Source: CAMBDR01 sp046597185 (lineage in GTDB: Bacteria > Pseudomonadota > Gammaproteobacteria > Burkholderiales > Burkholderiaceae_D). From it: a stretch of DNA of 21,127 bases. How positions within the stretch are numbered: position 1 is the first letter of the stretch; each line of letters opens with the position of its first letter. The position numbers and the translations under genes are program-made. Under the pieces are notes generated by a model that saw only the letters and a program-made list of their open reading frames with translations, searched no databases and was not told where the DNA came from. The stretch lies in contig JBKJLF010000058.1 in NCBI GenBank assembly GCA_046597185.1, positions 1 to 21,127 of the forward strand. The letters are read 5' to 3'. Below are positions 20,569-21,127 of the stretch, in pieces.

Positions 20569-21127
20569 CTAGCTTAGGCCGGATGAGACTGCGTTGAGGG
20601 CAGCGATAAAATTGATGCCCGGATGTGCCGCCATGTATTGGTTTATTTTTTGCAGTTGAGACAATGCTTGTGGGTCGGCCGCAAATCCATCCGGCGCTGC
20701 AAAGCTGACGACGCCCGCCGCTTCAATTTCCGCAGCATTACTGGCGATCCGACCATACTCCACCCGCTTTGGGACAGCGCTCAGCAGGTCTTGCAGCAAC
20801 TGGGCTGGGGTTTTACCGACCCGCGCATCACCGACAGCAAAGTCGGCCACGCCTGTGGCGGCATCGCCTAAATTGGCGAAAATGATTTGCACGGTGGCTA
20901 ATTCAGTGGGCAGCAGTTGGCCTGACTTAACCAGGCTTGCCGCGAAATCGGCATGTGCGGCCTGCCGTGCGCTCATTTCTGCGGCTGCCAATGCGGCCTC
21001 GCGTACTGCCAATGTTGCGGCCTGTGTCGCCAATACAGCACGCTGGGCATCTAATTCGGCTTGCGTTGTCAATTCTTCCTCCGTTGTGGTTGGGGTTGTG
21101 GTTGGGGTTGGGGTTGGGGTTGGGGTT
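20569..21127 (-). CDS. Protease/scaffold protein, C-terminal scaffold part (partial)
   Basis: The frame is open from the right edge of the window to TAG at 20569, so the gene starts outside; the TTG at 21072 is not its start. The visible part is a Thr-Pro repeat linker (TPTPTPTPTTTPTTT), then EEE, then a helical, probably coiled-coil region rich in Ala and Gln (AELDAQRAVLATQAATLAVREAALAAAE), then AAHADFAASLVKSGQLLPTELATVQIIFANL and a conserved end. This is the scaffold portion of Mu-like gpI/Z, where a serine protease domain precedes it and the C-terminal part alone serves as scaffold. It precedes decoration and capsid genes as expected. Confidence 0.85.
   Translation of the reverse strand, partial: TPTPTPTPTTTPTTTEEELTTQAELDAQRAVLATQAATLAVREAALAAAEMSARQAAHADFAASLVKSGQLLPTELATVQIIFANLGDAATGVADFAVGDARVGKTPAQLLQDLLSAVPKRVEYGRIASNAAEIEAAGVVSFAAPDGFAADPQALSQLQKINQYMAAHPGINFIAALNAVSSGLS
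21086..21127 (+). repeat. Hexamer G-tract repeat (GGGGTT)n, G-quadruplex-prone
   Basis: GTGGTT, GGGGTT, GTGGTT and then GGGGTT four times, reaching the window edge. On the minus strand it encodes the Thr-Pro linker of the scaffold gene. The plus strand has five full GGGG runs with two-base spacers, enough for an intramolecular quadruplex. The unit equals the Tetrahymena telomere repeat, surely by convergence. Confidence 0.85.

Noticed and set aside
1..21127. CRISPR array, tRNA, rRNA or insertion sequence
   Set aside because: No spaced direct repeats, cloverleaf, ribosomal motifs or transposase frames were found by reading.

Overview
The left end of the window (about 1-3170) is bacterial chromosome. 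The rest, from a junction somewhere between about 3174 and 3375 to the right edge, is the late (head and tail) half of a Mu-like myophage prophage. Every phage gene reads on the minus strand, so the phage right end lies at the left of the window. The early region (repressor, transposase, lysis, portal, terminase) must lie beyond base 21127 and is not visible. GC-rich coding, Shine-Dalgarno starts and the overall gene style suggest a proteobacterium, perhaps a betaproteobacterium. That placement is an impression, not a demonstrated fact.

Host segment: the 3' end of an esterase-type alpha/beta hydrolase (+), then a DUF1826-like protein (+) carrying a GAT-NNC hexamer repeat. On the minus strand follow a beta/gamma-crystallin gene broken by one in-frame TAA at its signal-peptide boundary, a small single-pass or secreted protein, a SAM-dependent methyltransferase and a secreted EF-hand protein with a good promoter (3145-3173).

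Phage segment, in transcription order (right to left): C-terminal scaffold part of the protease/scaffold gene (leaves the window), DUF2190-type decoration protein, major capsid protein, gp35-like small protein, gp36 (DUF1320), gp37 (DUF1834), gp38 (DUF2635), tail sheath, tail tube, tail assembly chaperone with a -1 frameshift extension, tape measure, gpN/gp43, gp44 hub, gp45 spike, gp46, gp47 (baseplate J), gp48, a receptor-recognition cassette of four genes, and finally com and a D12-class DNA adenine methylase. The order is that of Mu, but the capsid does not look like Mu gpT. The S/U/G-segment region is replaced by an unrelated fibre cassette that includes a propeller-like protein, and mom is replaced by dam.

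The most notable points are these. (1) A com-dam unit in which the dam ribosome-binding site can be paired by a stem inside com, which resembles the Mu com-mom translational switch with a different modification enzyme. (2) A predicted three-way-junction RNA of about 86-100 nt with a U-tract on the plus strand, antisense to the com leader; all three of its wobble pairs fit the plus strand only. (3) A clear A9 slippery site that joins the tail chaperone to an 88-residue extension ending exactly at the tape-measure start. (4) An 18-bp dyad repeated next to the stop codons of two distant late genes.
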